Source of the DNA: Myxococcus sp. RHSTA-1-4 | GTDB lineage: Bacteria; Myxococcota; Myxococcia; Myxococcales; Myxococcaceae | Reading direction: 5' to 3' | Length of the DNA stretch: 64,000 nucleotides | NCBI RefSeq assembly: GCF_020037125.1 | Contig: NZ_JAIQDG010000005.1 | Coordinates: forward strand, 186,001-250,000 | Shown: piece after piece, positions 1 through 9,070 of the stretch | Position numbering within the stretch: position 1 is the first letter of the stretch | How the letters are laid out: each line of letters starts with the position of its first letter | Notes under the pieces: model-generated | What the model was told of the DNA's origin: nothing | The model's database searches: none | Seen by the model: only the letters and a program-made list of their open reading frames with translations | Position numbers and translations under genes: made by a program

Positions 1-1512
1 ACCGGGCCTGCGTTGGTGCCATCACCGAGCGAGGAACACCCGGGCCCCTCCGCCATCCTGCCACCGTCCGTCGCGGGCCCCGAGGTACCGGAACGGCTGG
101 GCCGCCGTCGGCGTTCCCGTGAAGTTGCGACCGGAGCAAGCCCGGGCAGCGTGGCGGGAGCCGTTGGGGGCGCCGTTGCTCGTGGCACCGTGCAGGAGGA
201 TGCGTGGGAGAAGTTGCTGACGGACGCCGGGCTGGCGGAGCAGGACGAGCGGCCCCTGGGTGGCGCGCTCTCGCCCACGCAGGCGGCGCGGCTTCTAGGA
301 GTGCTGCTCCGTAAGCCGGTGACGCTCGGCACCTTCCCGCCGCGAATGGCCGTGGGCCATCTGCTGCGCGAGGTGCTGGAGAAGGGCGAGGTGTCCCGAG
401 AAGAGCTGCTGCGCCGCGTGGAGCGCTTCGCCCGGGTGGCGGTGCTACGGCCGGACGGGTACCTGGCCTGGACGCGCACCGGCCGCACGCAGCAGAAGGC
501 CGCGCCCGTGGAGTGGCGGGACGGTGCATTCCGGGCGGGCCCCTTCGAGCTGGGGCGCTTCTACGTCAGCAACGGTTTCGTCTTCCAGCTCGCGGACGAA
601 CGGCTGGAGCCTGTCGAGGGCTCGGTGTTCGTCGAGGTGTACGACGATGCGGACTACGTGGGCCGCACCCTGGACGGAGCAGAAGCGGCGTTCGTGAAGC
701 TGGCGCTCTCCATCGGCCACTTCTTCACCTACCCGCTGGACAGCATCGCCTCACTGAAGAACCTGCCCGCTGGCGTGGCCGCGCTCATCGCCTCCTCGCC
801 CGAATACTTCGAGCGCTTCCGGTACATGACGCGCGGGGAGCAGGTGCAGGCAGTTGCCGAGTTGGCCACGAACCTCCTCGTGACGGCGGGCACCGCCACG
901 GCCACCACGCGCACGATTACCGGGGCGCTGGCCGGTGCCGAAGCAGCGGTGCCGGTGCTGTCGCTGTCCGCGCAGGGAGTGCTGGCAATTGAGCGCGTCA
1001 CGGTGCCAGTGGGAAGAGCGGCAGTCGTGCTGAGCGGTGGCCCCGGGGCCGCCATCATTCTTCAACGCGCCAACACGGCAGCGCAGGGCGCCGGGCCATC
1101 GAATGGGCCTGGACAGTGGGGCCCCGCGAAGGAGTCCATGAAGCCACCTGCCCGGCGCTACCAAGAGCAAATCACGGGACATAGCGCCGAAGAGGCATAC
1201 TGGGTCGGCGGTATGAGCACGGCAGAGGGCGGCGTGAAGTTCGACGGCTTCAAGGACGGCGTGTTACTGGAGGCAAAGGGGCCCAACTACGCAAACAAGT
1301 TTGAGGACAGCCTCGATCCTAAATTCTGGTTCGCGAACTCAGGGGCAGCGGAGATGCTCAAGCAAGCACAGCGTCAGATTGAAAGAGTGCGCGGCATGGG
1401 TATCCCCATTGAATGGCATGTGGCCGAGGCGAAGGTGGCCGAAGCCATCAAGTTGCTCTTCGAGCGCAGCCTGATCAGCGAGATCAGGGTTGTTCACACC
1501 CCTCCCCTCTGA
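1..1512 (+). CDS. Polymorphic toxin with C-terminal Tox-REase-5 nuclease domain (5' end outside window)
   Basis: The reading frame is open to the left edge. The first in-window start is a TTG at 13, but no signal peptide follows it, so the true start is probably upstream. Counting from that TTG there are about 499 residues. The N-terminal 370 are low-complexity and helical, with an Ala/Gly-rich hydrophobic stretch around residues 290-360. From about residue 385 the sequence matches the restriction-endonuclease-fold toxin family Tox-REase-5: a GHSAEEAYW-like segment, then KFDGFKDG...LLEAKG, which supplies the D...ExK type nuclease residues near 413-425, then helices ending in EIRVVHTPPL. The family is known as the DNA-cleaving tip of contact-delivered polymorphic toxins. 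The stop TGA (1510-1512) directly abuts the next gene, which encodes an Imm52-type protein, the usual partner of this toxin class. Nuclease activity is inferred. Confidence 0.75.
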   Translation, partial: TGPALVPSPSEEHPGPSAILPPSVAGPEVPERLGRRRRSREVATGASPGSVAGAVGGAVARGTVQEDAWEKLLTDAGLAEQDERPLGGALSPTQAARLLGVLLRKPVTLGTFPPRMAVGHLLREVLEKGEVSREELLRRVERFARVAVLRPDGYLAWTRTGRTQQKAAPVEWRDGAFRAGPFELGRFYVSNGFVFQLADERLEPVEGSVFVEVYDDADYVGRTLDGAEAAFVKLALSIGHFFTYPLDSIASLKNLPAGVAALIASSPEYFERFRYMTRGEQVQAVAELATNLLVTAGTATATTRTITGALAGAEAAVPVLSLSAQGVLAIERVTVPVGRAAVVLSGGPGAAIILQRANTAAQGAGPSNGPGQWGPAKESMKPPARRYQEQITGHSAEEAYWVGGMSTAEGGVKFDGFKDGVLLEAKGPNYANKFEDSLDPKFWFANSGAAEMLKQAQRQIERVRGMGIPIEWHVAEAKVAEAIKLLFERSLISEIRVVHTPPL

Positions 1513-2271
1513 GTGGAGACCACTGTGACCGAGAGACCTGTGCCTGAGGGCTACTATGCCGGTGCCTACTGGGGGCCTCGACAGGAGTCGCCCGAAGAAT
1601 GCGCTCAGCGCGCGGCAAACTTCCTCAACCTCCTGGCTCCGTATGACCCGCTGCTAGCTCACTGGTACAAGCCCGCCCGGTCAGCCAAGGACGCGCGCAA
1701 GCACCCACTGATGCCGCCCGATGTGCCCACGCTCACCGGTTTATTCCGGCGCGGCGTCAACCGGGAGCGTGGCGGACCGGCCATCGAGCAACTGGGGTAC
1801 ACCCTCTGGTTTGACAACGGCGGTGGGAAGTTCGACAGGTCGGGACTTCAGATTCTCTGCGGGTGTTACTCAGAGGCAGTCTCCAATGCGTGCGTATTGA
1901 CCCTGCCCATCACCGGCCCGGAAGCAGAGCGGGTGCTCGCCGTTCCTGTGCTGGCTGGAGTGGTGCGGAGCATGGCTCTGGCCTGGGACCCTGACTGGGT
2001 GGTGGCCACGTCCGATAGCTACAGAAGGTTGATGCGCGAACCGTCAAAGTCGGGCGCGTTCGTAGGCTGGGTCACGTACCTGTCGCGGCGTCGGGGGGCT
2101 GTGCCACCGCTGCCGGCTCCTGTCCGCATCGAGCCGGTTGAGGACAAGGGCACGCTGATCGTCCTCACACCCGAGCGCCTGACGGCGAGGAACCCCGAGC
2201 ACGTCGAGCAGGGCCGCCGTGTGTGTGAGTTGCTGGCCAGAGCCGGCCTCATGCAGCCCGTAACCCCTTGA
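1513..2271 (+). CDS. Imm52-family immunity protein for the upstream toxin
   Basis: This 252-residue soluble protein has no signal peptide. It starts with a GTG immediately after the toxin stop, so the pair is translationally coupled; an internal GTG five codons later is an alternative start. The sequence has the Imm52 flavour: an early YYAGAYWGPR segment, a central GYTLWFDNGGG and several conserved acidic and Trp residues. Imm52 proteins are described as alpha+beta immunity proteins encoded directly next to Tox-REase-5 toxins, and that is the arrangement seen here. The likely role is to bind and block the nuclease domain in the producing cell and its kin. The assignment rests on gene order plus motif resemblance. 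Confidence 0.7.
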   Translation: METTVTERPVPEGYYAGAYWGPRQESPEECAQRAANFLNLLAPYDPLLAHWYKPARSAKDARKHPLMPPDVPTLTGLFRRGVNRERGGPAIEQLGYTLWFDNGGGKFDRSGLQILCGCYSEAVSNACVLTLPITGPEAERVLAVPVLAGVVRSMALAWDPDWVVATSDSYRRLMREPSKSGAFVGWVTYLSRRRGAVPPLPAPVRIEPVEDKGTLIVLTPERLTARNPEHVEQGRRVCELLARAGLMQPVTP

Positions 2272-2521
2272 TTCTCCAACCGTTCCGCGAGCCGATGGAG
2301 GGGCCACCATCGGAGGAGTCGATGGTCGAGCAGGAAGTCGTGCGGTGGATGCGCGCGCTGGCGGAGGCGGGCTGGTGGGAGTCGGCTCAAAACGCAAAGT
2401 CAGGTTGGACCGAGCCGGGAAAGACTGGCAGGTGTAGAGGGGAGTCCACCCCGCTTTCTCACGAAATGACAGACAAAACCCCTCACGTCCGGGTGCAGTG
2501 CTTGATGCTAGTGTTTCATGC

Positions 2522-4363
2522 ATGCACTGGCACCTGCACCTGAAGAGCGCGGCCCTGCTTGCCGTGCTGTTCGCGATGTCCGGGTTCCTCGGGCCCGGCG
2601 CGCACGCGCAGCAATGCACTCCCGAGCCGCCCCCGCCGGTCAAGCCACTCAATGACCTACTGAGCGACACGCGGCTCTTGCGGCGCATCGTGCTCGGACT
2701 CACGGGGACCACGCCGGCCATCGAGCAGTACGAGGCCATGGCGGCCGCGGCCACCCCCGAAGCACGCGCCGCGCTCCTGCGCTCGATGCTCGATGAGGTG
2801 CTCGCCTCTCCGAAGTTCTACGAGCGCATGCTGCACTTCGGACACGAGTGGCTCGCGGTGGGCGCATACACCACCGGCGCCCAGGGCGACGCGTACCAGG
2901 GCGACATGGCCGGCCACCTGCACAGGTGCCCCGCCAACAGCCTGCACCCGGGCGCGTACTACGCCGTGAACGAGTTCGGCTCGAAGAACCCGAGCCAGCA
3001 GTGCTCGGACAAGGACGGAGACGGCAATGCCGCCGTGCCCGAGGTGCACACCGTCGAGCCCTGGTGGGCTCCGGGAACCACGGTCGAGGTGCTCGGCAAG
3101 GCCGGCTCCAGCGTCACGCAGGTCGTCGATTCCTCCTCGGGGAAGGTGTACGACTGCGGCGTCGCGAGCGGTGGCTACTACGACCCCGGGCTGCGCACGG
3201 GGTGCGGCTGCGGACCGAACCTGGTGTGGTGCTCGCCGCTCTCCGGCCTGGGCGGCTCGAGCACCTTCGACCTCATCGGCGCTCAACGCCGCCACCCGTA
3301 CGAGGAGCCCGCGCGCCTGTTCGCGCACCTCGCGTGGCATGACCGGCCGCTCTCGGACCTCGTCATCGGCAACTACTCGGTCGGAACCAACTGGCTGCGC
3401 GCGCTGTACGTGCGCTTCGGCCGCCAGATGGGCAGCAGCGCGGTGGACGCGAACACCACGTGGTGGCGCCCGGACGCGGACAACGCCCCGCGCGACCCGC
3501 TGCACCCGGCCCCCAACGACCCGCAGGCCTGGCGCGAGTTCGTGGTGGAAGACCTGGAGCCCTTCCACCTCGCGCTCACCGACGACCGGTCGCGCTCCGG
3601 CAGCCTCGACCGCACCTACCGCTTCGACCCGCGCACCACGACCGAGGCGCCCAGGGGCCTTCCGGCCGCCGGGGTGCTCACCATGATGGGCGCGATGTCC
3701 TCGTTCCCCCGCGAGCGCGTCCGGGCCGCGCGCTTCCTGGAGATGTTCGCCTGCCAGAGCTTCTCGCCGCCTCCCGCGGACGTGCACTTCCCTCCCCTGG
3801 AAGTCGACCCGGCGACCGGCGGGACATGTCTGCACTGCCACAAGACGCTGGACCCCGCGGCCATCTTCTTCAAGCGGTGGGACTTCACCCCGTTCCCGAG
3901 CTACTACGTCCCGTGGCCCTTCATCCCGGGCGTGGGCAACCAGCGCGTCACGAAGGACTGGCTGTCCGGGCAGTATCCGCACACCGGCAACACGCCGGGC
4001 TTCCGCTGGAAGAACGCCTTCCTGCCCAACACCGTGCTGACCCCGGTCACCCCCGAGCAGCTCAAGGCCAATCCGGAGGCGGTGCTGCTCGACACGATGC
4101 CCGAGACGTACACGCTGCTGGGGGAGCACGGCGACGGCACCATGGGCCCGCTCGGCTTCGGCAAGCTCCTCGTCCGCTCCGGTGAGTTCGACCGCTGCAC
4201 CGCGCGCAGGCTCTACGCGATGTTCATTGGCCGGGAGCTGAACCCGGCCACGGAGAAGGGCTTCATCGACAAGCTCGCCAGGGAGTTCGTCGCCAGGGAG
4301 CGCAAGCTCCGGCCCTTCCTCCGCTATCTCTTCGAGCAGCCCGAGCTGAGGAGGGGCCTGTGA
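2522..4363 (+). CDS. Secreted DUF1549/DUF1588-like cytochrome c-type protein
   Basis: The 613-residue protein has an N-terminal signal peptide (hydrophobic residues about 10-28, cleavage after AHA). I chose ATG 2522 over an upstream GTG at 2498 because it gives a normal signal sequence. The region after the signal (RRIVLGLTGTTP ... LASPKFYERM) resembles DUF1549, and the C-terminal half, with a single CLHCH haem c motif followed by KTLDPA, resembles the DUF1588/DUF1553 group. These families are typical of Planctomycetes and Myxococcales and occur in operons with DUF1501 or DUF1552 proteins. Their substrate is not established. It is the first gene of a three-gene operon, and its stop overlaps the next start (TGATG at 4361-4365). 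It is probably an exported, haem-bearing oxidoreductase component. Confidence 0.6.
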   Translation: MHWHLHLKSAALLAVLFAMSGFLGPGAHAQQCTPEPPPPVKPLNDLLSDTRLLRRIVLGLTGTTPAIEQYEAMAAAATPEARAALLRSMLDEVLASPKFYERMLHFGHEWLAVGAYTTGAQGDAYQGDMAGHLHRCPANSLHPGAYYAVNEFGSKNPSQQCSDKDGDGNAAVPEVHTVEPWWAPGTTVEVLGKAGSSVTQVVDSSSGKVYDCGVASGGYYDPGLRTGCGCGPNLVWCSPLSGLGGSSTFDLIGAQRRHPYEEPARLFAHLAWHDRPLSDLVIGNYSVGTNWLRALYVRFGRQMGSSAVDANTTWWRPDADNAPRDPLHPAPNDPQAWREFVVEDLEPFHLALTDDRSRSGSLDRTYRFDPRTTTEAPRGLPAAGVLTMMGAMSSFPRERVRAARFLEMFACQSFSPPPADVHFPPLEVDPATGGTCLHCHKTLDPAAIFFKRWDFTPFPSYYVPWPFIPGVGNQRVTKDWLSGQYPHTGNTPGFRWKNAFLPNTVLTPVTPEQLKANPEAVLLDTMPETYTLLGEHGDGTMGPLGFGKLLVRSGEFDRCTARRLYAMFIGRELNPATEKGFIDKLAREFVARERKLRPFLRYLFEQPELRRGL

Positions 4364-5412
4364 TGCGCACGTTGCGTTCGTTGCTGGGGGCGGCCGTGCT
4401 GGCCTCGCTCCCGCTCACCCTGACGGCCTGCCTGGAGCAGGAAGCGGCCCGCATCAATGACTCGGCCACCCCCGGGGACGGCGGCACGAGCTGCGAGGCC
4501 ACGAGCAGGAACGACGAGATACGGCTCGCGCTCGCGCCCGCGTGCCAGGGCTGCCACGTCACCGGCAACAAGCCCTTCTTCGCCTCGCTCGCCGCGTTCG
4601 AGAACGGGCTCGTCTACGACGAGCGGTACGTGAAGCGCGGGGACCCGGACAACAGCCTGCTCGTCCAGATGCTCAAGGGCACCGCCCCCGGGAGCTATCC
4701 CCAGATGCCGCCGGGCCAGCCCTACGACGAGTTCGTCGCCAGCGGCCGCGTCACGCTGACCATCGCGCAGGTGGAAGGGTGGATTCGCGACCTGCCGGCG
4801 CCCCCCGCGCAGATGGAGACGCCGTCGCCCGAGGAGTTCGGCGTCCGCCGGCTGTCCGCCGAGGAGATGGTGGTGAGCCTGATGGACCAACTCGGGCTCA
4901 CGCTCGAGGACTTCGTCAGCACCAGCGACCCCAACTGGCGCAACCGGGCGTACGTGGTGAACTGGAACAAGTTCTTCGTGTGGCCCGGTGACTGGGCGCC
5001 CGGCATCTCGGGCGAGTACGTCTCCGACGCGCGCACCGTCGAGCGCTTCGAGGCGCTCGGAGGTGGCAACTCGCTGCTGTACCGCAAGAAGGACGTGAGC
5101 TTCGGTCCCTCCGCCGCGCAGGCGCTGGTCCAGATGTCCCAGGCCTGGTGCGCTCGCGCGGTGGACAAGCGGAACAACACGGCGGTGCTGCGCTACGTGA
5201 CGCTCGCGGACACCTCCTCCAAGAACCCGGACGCGGTGCAGAAGAACCTGCGCAACCTCTACCTGCGCATGCTCGGACAGCCGCCTCCGGACGCGGAAGC
5301 GAAGGCGCTGTACGAGCAGGTCTACCTCCCGCTCGAGACGCAGAGCACGCGCCTGGCCTGGATTGGCGTCTGCGCGGCGCTCATCCGTCACCCGCTGTGG
5401 ATTACCTACTGA
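4363..5412 (+). CDS. Haem c lipoprotein, partner of the DUF1549/DUF1501 operon
   Basis: The protein has 349 residues starting at the ATG that overlaps the upstream stop codon; a GAGGGG ribosome-binding site sits 7-12 bases upstream. The N-terminus carries a lipoprotein signal (hydrophobic stretch, then LTAC). A CQGCH haem-attachment motif lies near residue 65 inside a short cytochrome-like domain (GNKPFFAS ... MPPGQPYDEF), which is typical of the Planctomycete-type cytochromes that accompany DUF1549 proteins. The C-terminal half is helical and not recognised. An outer-membrane or periplasmic electron-transfer subunit is the likely role. It is followed after 12 bases by the DUF1501 gene, consistent with one transcript. 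Confidence 0.6.
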   Translation: MRTLRSLLGAAVLASLPLTLTACLEQEAARINDSATPGDGGTSCEATSRNDEIRLALAPACQGCHVTGNKPFFASLAAFENGLVYDERYVKRGDPDNSLLVQMLKGTAPGSYPQMPPGQPYDEFVASGRVTLTIAQVEGWIRDLPAPPAQMETPSPEEFGVRRLSAEEMVVSLMDQLGLTLEDFVSTSDPNWRNRAYVVNWNKFFVWPGDWAPGISGEYVSDARTVERFEALGGGNSLLYRKKDVSFGPSAAQALVQMSQAWCARAVDKRNNTAVLRYVTLADTSSKNPDAVQKNLRNLYLRMLGQPPPDAEAKALYEQVYLPLETQSTRLAWIGVCAALIRHPLWITY

Positions 5413-5424
5413 GCCGAGGACTCC

Positions 5425-7002
5425 ATGCCGAACACCTCCCGACGCACGTTGCTCAAGTGGGCCCTCGGAGCGGGGCAGCTCGCGCTCCTCGAACGCGCGG
5501 GGCTCCTCGGCTCCGGTATCGCGCATGCCGCGGACGCCGACGTCCCCTCCCGGCTCGTGGTGCTCTACATCCCGGGCGGCTTCCGGCCGGCGTACTACTT
5601 CACCCCGCTGGAGGACGCGGAGATTCCGCTCTGCGTCCCGGCGCCCGCCGGCTACAGCGGAGAGCCCGTCTTCTTCGATGCGAGCAAGGTGGTGAGCCTC
5701 GCGCCCGCGAACGGCCCCTACAAGCCGCTGCGGACCTGGCAGTCCTGGAATCCCCAGGACCCCGGCGCGCGCGGCAGCTTCAGCCCGCTCATGTACGGCT
5801 ACCAGCACTTCGCGCTGCATGAGCAACTGAGCGTGCTGCACGGCATCGACCAGGGCACCAACGACCACGCGAGCGCCTTCATCTCCGCGATGTGCGGTGT
5901 CGCCGGCGCGGACTACCGGGCGCCCGCCGTACATTCGGTCATCGCGAACCACCTGTACGAGCGGTACCGCGAGAGCCGGCCGCTGCCATTCGTGGTCGTC
6001 TCCGGAGAACGAGGGACGCCGGTCGGCATGGGGTTGCCCTCCCACGCCTCGCCGGTTCGCGTTCCGTCCATCGAAGCGCTCAAGCCGATGCTCTCCGCGA
6101 AGCCCGCGGACAACGCCTGGTGGACGGGGCTGGATGCGCGCACCGAGGGGCCCGAACTGGACGCGCGCGGCCAGCCCACCGGGAGCACCTTGAAGACGAC
6201 GACGGTGGAGCGCTTCTCGCTCTCGCGCGCCCAGCAGCTCCTGGGCCGCTCGACGGCGAAGGTGGACAGCTACCTGGAGGGCCTGCATGGCTCGCTGTCG
6301 TCCGTCTCCCGCGTGCTGGCGACGGATGTCGTGTCCGTGCTGGAGAGCACCAAGGGCATCGACGCGCTGAAGACGAACCGTCCCGCGTACCTGTCGAGCT
6401 ACCTGAGCGAGGCCTTCACCTACACGTTCGGCCTCGCGAACTTCCACCTCACCGGGCTCGACCCGCGGATGGACATGGCGCTGCGCCTGCTCAAGTCGGA
6501 CCTGTGCACCTCGGTGCACGTCTCACTGCGGCTCGACTTCGACACCCACAACGGACAGGGCCATGCCTACAGCTGCGCGCACGGCCGCGGGCTGATGGAC
6601 TGCGTCGCGCGCTTCCTGGGCGAGATGAAGGCCTCGCCTGCTCCGGGCAAGCCGGGCAAGACGTTGCTCGACGACACCCTGGTGCTGGTGATGAGCGAGT
6701 TCGGCCGGAGCTGGGCCTCGCGCGGGAGTGATGGCAGCTACGCCCAGCCGGATGACCACCACCCCTACACCTCGGTCTGCTTCGCGGGCGGAAACGTGGC
6801 GGGGAACCGGCAGGTGGGCTCGTACACGACGCGCGGGCTCGGCGTCCCGGTGGACATCATCGAGGAGACCGGTCAGCCCTCGAGGCGCGTCCCCAGGTCC
6901 GCGGACGCCGTCACCACCGCGCTGCGAATCATGGGCATGGAGCCGCATGAATTCTTCATCCCCGGTGGCTACGGCGAGGTGGTGGGAATCCGGAAGGCGT
7001 AG
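5425..7002 (+). CDS. DUF1501 family exported protein (alkaline-phosphatase-like fold)
   Basis: This 525-residue protein begins with a twin-arginine-type leader (SRRTLLKWALGAG) and a hydrophobic stretch ending in AHA. The characteristic DUF1501 block is present near residues 415-430 (LLDDTLVLVMSEFGRSW), together with DHASAFISAMCG and CFAGGNVAGN segments. DUF1501 proteins are related to sulfatase/alkaline-phosphatase-fold enzymes and are usually encoded beside DUF1549/DUF1553 haem proteins, as here. The Tat signal implies folding in the cytoplasm before export, possibly with a bound metal. It is the last gene of the operon. The next sequence downstream is a degraded TonB receptor, which may once have belonged to the same locus. 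Confidence 0.7.
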   Translation: MPNTSRRTLLKWALGAGQLALLERAGLLGSGIAHAADADVPSRLVVLYIPGGFRPAYYFTPLEDAEIPLCVPAPAGYSGEPVFFDASKVVSLAPANGPYKPLRTWQSWNPQDPGARGSFSPLMYGYQHFALHEQLSVLHGIDQGTNDHASAFISAMCGVAGADYRAPAVHSVIANHLYERYRESRPLPFVVVSGERGTPVGMGLPSHASPVRVPSIEALKPMLSAKPADNAWWTGLDARTEGPELDARGQPTGSTLKTTTVERFSLSRAQQLLGRSTAKVDSYLEGLHGSLSSVSRVLATDVVSVLESTKGIDALKTNRPAYLSSYLSEAFTYTFGLANFHLTGLDPRMDMALRLLKSDLCTSVHVSLRLDFDTHNGQGHAYSCAHGRGLMDCVARFLGEMKASPAPGKPGKTLLDDTLVLVMSEFGRSWASRGSDGSYAQPDDHHPYTSVCFAGGNVAGNRQVGSYTTRGLGVPVDIIEETGQPSRRVPRSADAVTTALRIMGMEPHEFFIPGGYGEVVGIRKA

Positions 7003-7007
7003 GGCGG

Positions 7008-7989
7008 TTCCGGCCACTGAGCGTCGAGTTCCTCGAGGCGGTGGAGGTCCGCCTGGGCGGCTACCTCCCCGAGGAGGGCCGCGCCCAGGGAGGCGTCATC
7101 AACGCGGTGACGCGCACGGGCACCAATGAATTCCGTGGCTCCGTCTTCGCCCACTGGACTCCCGGCGCCCTGGAGGGACAGCCCGAGCCCACCCCGAACA
7201 GGGGCACCATCTTCAGCACCTCCACGCGGATGAAGAACCTGGGAGACCTTGGGGCCACGCTCGGCGGGGCTGCTTCCTCGACGCCCGCAGCCTTCAGTAC
7301 CTGGCCAAGGTGACCTTCCGGCCGGGGGAGGACCACGGCCTGTCGCTCTCCGTCTCCGGCATCCCGTCCCGGCAGGACGCGACCTCGGAGGCCGCCGCCG
7401 TGTTGCAGCCGCTCGACACGCGAGGAGGGGCGCCGGTGCATGGCGCCCTGCTGGGCTCGTCCGTCCCGCTGGGTGGAACCCTGGACCGCTATCAGGCGAA
7501 CGCGAAGGGCGCCTGGCTGTTCAACGCGCTGGGCAGTCACGTGCTCAAGGCGGGCGGAGACGTCGAGCTCCTCCGGTCCGAGAGATGCACCTCTTCGCCG
7601 CGCGGTCCCCCTTCACGGAGGAGCGCGAGCTGCTGCCGCAGTCCTCCACCGAGCTCATGGCGGGAGCCGAGCATGCGCTGACGGACACCCCGCGGCTGGG
7701 GGCCTGGTACGTCCACCGGAACCTCGACACCACCGTCGAGGACATGAGCACCGATGGGGGACTGTCCTACCAGGTGGTGTCCCTCTCGGTGGCCGTGTTC
7801 AACCTCTTCAACTTCCAGGCGGTGACCCGCGTGGACGAGGCCTATACGCTCGAGGCCTTCCTCCCCATCGAGGGAGGAACCCCCGAGGACCTGCCCTCCG
7901 GTTCGTCCGATGAGAACGTGAACTTCAGGACGCCCATCCAACGACAGCCTCCCCGGCAGCTCCGTATCGGCATTCGCTACGGCTTCTGA
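7008..7989 (+). pseudogene. Decayed TonB-dependent (Oar-like) outer-membrane receptor
   Basis: Three reading frames in succession encode recognisable pieces of one receptor. From about 7015 to 7260 there is plug-domain sequence (SVEFLEAVEV ... GGVINAVTRTGTNEFRGS). From about 7270 to 7580 a second frame gives barrel sequence (SLQYLAKVTFRPGEDH ... LSLSVSG). From about 7585 to 7989 a third frame gives the C-terminal end (AWYVHRNLDTT ... VAVFNLFNFQ) finishing with the terminal Phe normal for outer-membrane barrels. A complete myxobacterial receptor is near 900-1000 residues, so more than half is missing and at least two frame changes are present. The N-terminal signal and TonB box are gone. The remnant starts directly after the DUF1501 stop. 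Confidence 0.75.
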
Positions 7990-8002
7990 CCCGGGAGGAC
8001 GA

Positions 8003-8494
8003 ATGAAGCTCGAAGGCTCGTGCCACTGCCGTGGCGTGCGCTTCAGCGTGGAGACGAAGCACCCGCAGCCCTTCATGCGCTGCTACTGCTCCATCTGCCG
8101 GAAGACGCAGGGGGGCGGTGGGTACGCCATCAACCTGTCGGGGGACTCCGGCTCGCTCGAGGTGCGCGGCGGGCAGCACGTCAAGGTGTACCGCGCGCGC
8201 ATCAAGAACCCGGAGGACGCGAAGGCGCGCCTGAGCACGGGGCGGCGTCACTTCTGTGGGCGGTGCGGCTCGGCGCTCTGGCTGTATGACCCGACGTGGC
8301 CGGAGCTCATCCACCCGTTCGCGTCCGCCATCGACACGCCCCTGCCGGTGCCCCCGGAGCACGTGCACATCATGCTCGACTTCAAGCCGGACTGGGTCCC
8401 CGTCCACGCCGCGAAGGGGGACAAGAAGTTCAAGCGCTACCCGAAGGAGTCCATCGCCGGCTGGCACCAGCGCCACGGCGTGGAGGAGGACTGA
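8003..8494 (+). CDS. GFA-family zinc protein (glutathione-dependent formaldehyde-activating fold)
   Basis: This 163-residue cytoplasmic protein has the GFA/CENP-V fold signature. Cys pairs near the start (SCHCRG at 6-11), a central CYCSICRKTQG block (about 28-38) and a later CGRCGS (about 88-93) provide the two zinc sites expected in this family. A GGAGGA-like ribosome-binding site precedes the ATG. Family members bind zinc and have been linked to S-hydroxymethylglutathione formation, but most uncharacterised homologues have unknown substrates. It stands alone between a receptor relic and a long non-coding stretch, so the context gives no function. Confidence 0.8.
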   Translation: MKLEGSCHCRGVRFSVETKHPQPFMRCYCSICRKTQGGGGYAINLSGDSGSLEVRGGQHVKVYRARIKNPEDAKARLSTGRRHFCGRCGSALWLYDPTWPELIHPFASAIDTPLPVPPEHVHIMLDFKPDWVPVHAAKGDKKFKRYPKESIAGWHQRHGVEED

Positions 8495-8959
8495 GCGCGC
8501 GCCGGCTCCAGCGCCCGCCCCTCGAGGGCCCGCGGGTCCACCGCGAGCTGCCGGCCGAGGGGGCCCGAGGTGTCGCCGAGGAGACGCGGAGGCCGAGGGG
8601 CGCATCCCTTGGAAATGGAGCCTCCGTGGCAGTCCCAGAGCTGCACGGTTGTAGAAGCCGTCCGAGTGGAGGCACATGCCGCCCAGGCCCTGGATGTTCA
8701 TGTCGAGCTTGCCAGGACGGGGGCGTCACCCGCTGTTACTTGGAGCCTCGCGGTGCGAGGTCTACCCGGGCTCCAGCGCGAACGTCCGGCGCAGCAGCCC
8801 CGCCCCATCCCATCGCGACGTGCGCTCCTCCGTCGCAGCCTGGGCCGGGCTCTCCTCCTCCAGCACCGGCTCCGCCCCTCGTGAACCCCTCGGAGACTTT
8901 TCCGATTTCACTGCATTTTCTGTTTTGACATTCAAGTCAACTCTGTGTGCTGATTAGGA
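8495..8959 (+). other. Long intergenic stretch with possible promoter at its end
   Basis: No convincing gene lies here. On the minus strand around 8600-8715 a short peptide-like run (MNIQGLGGMCLHSDGFYN) looks codon-biased, but it is bounded by stops and unrecognised, so it may be a relic. From about 8895 the base composition becomes AT-richer. A perfect TTGACA occurs at 8925-8930 on the plus strand, but the best -10 candidates (around 8948-8956) are weak. This is plausibly the promoter region of the SGNH hydrolase gene. Confidence 0.35.
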
Positions 8960-8984
8960 CGTCATCCGGAAAGTCCGGATGACG
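8960..8984. repeat. Perfect 11-bp inverted repeat (operator or hairpin) upstream of the SGNH gene
   Basis: CGTCATCCGGA, a three-base AAG loop, then TCCGGATGACG form a perfect palindrome. It lies 30 bases downstream of a TTGACA element and 86 bases before the chosen start of the SGNH hydrolase gene. There is no T-run after it, so an operator or a 5'-UTR hairpin is more likely than a terminator. Confidence 0.55.
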
Positions 8985-9070
8985 GAACAATCATCATGAG
9001 GGGCTTCCCCTCCTCGGGACGCCTCTCCAATGCACGCTGGTGGGCTGGACCTGCCGGCGGGAGGAACCAC

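Noticed and set aside
2272..2521. Short plus-strand run EQEVVRWMRALAEAGWWES
   Set aside because: It reads as possibly coding, but there is no recognised family, and a stop soon follows.
4324..6519. A 731-codon minus-strand frame opposite the DUF1501 operon
   Set aside because: Shadow frame; the plus-strand genes have signal peptides and family motifs.
8600..8715. Minus-strand peptide MNIQGLGGMCLHSDGFYN
   Set aside because: Codon-like but too short and bounded by stops; could be a relic, not reported as a gene.
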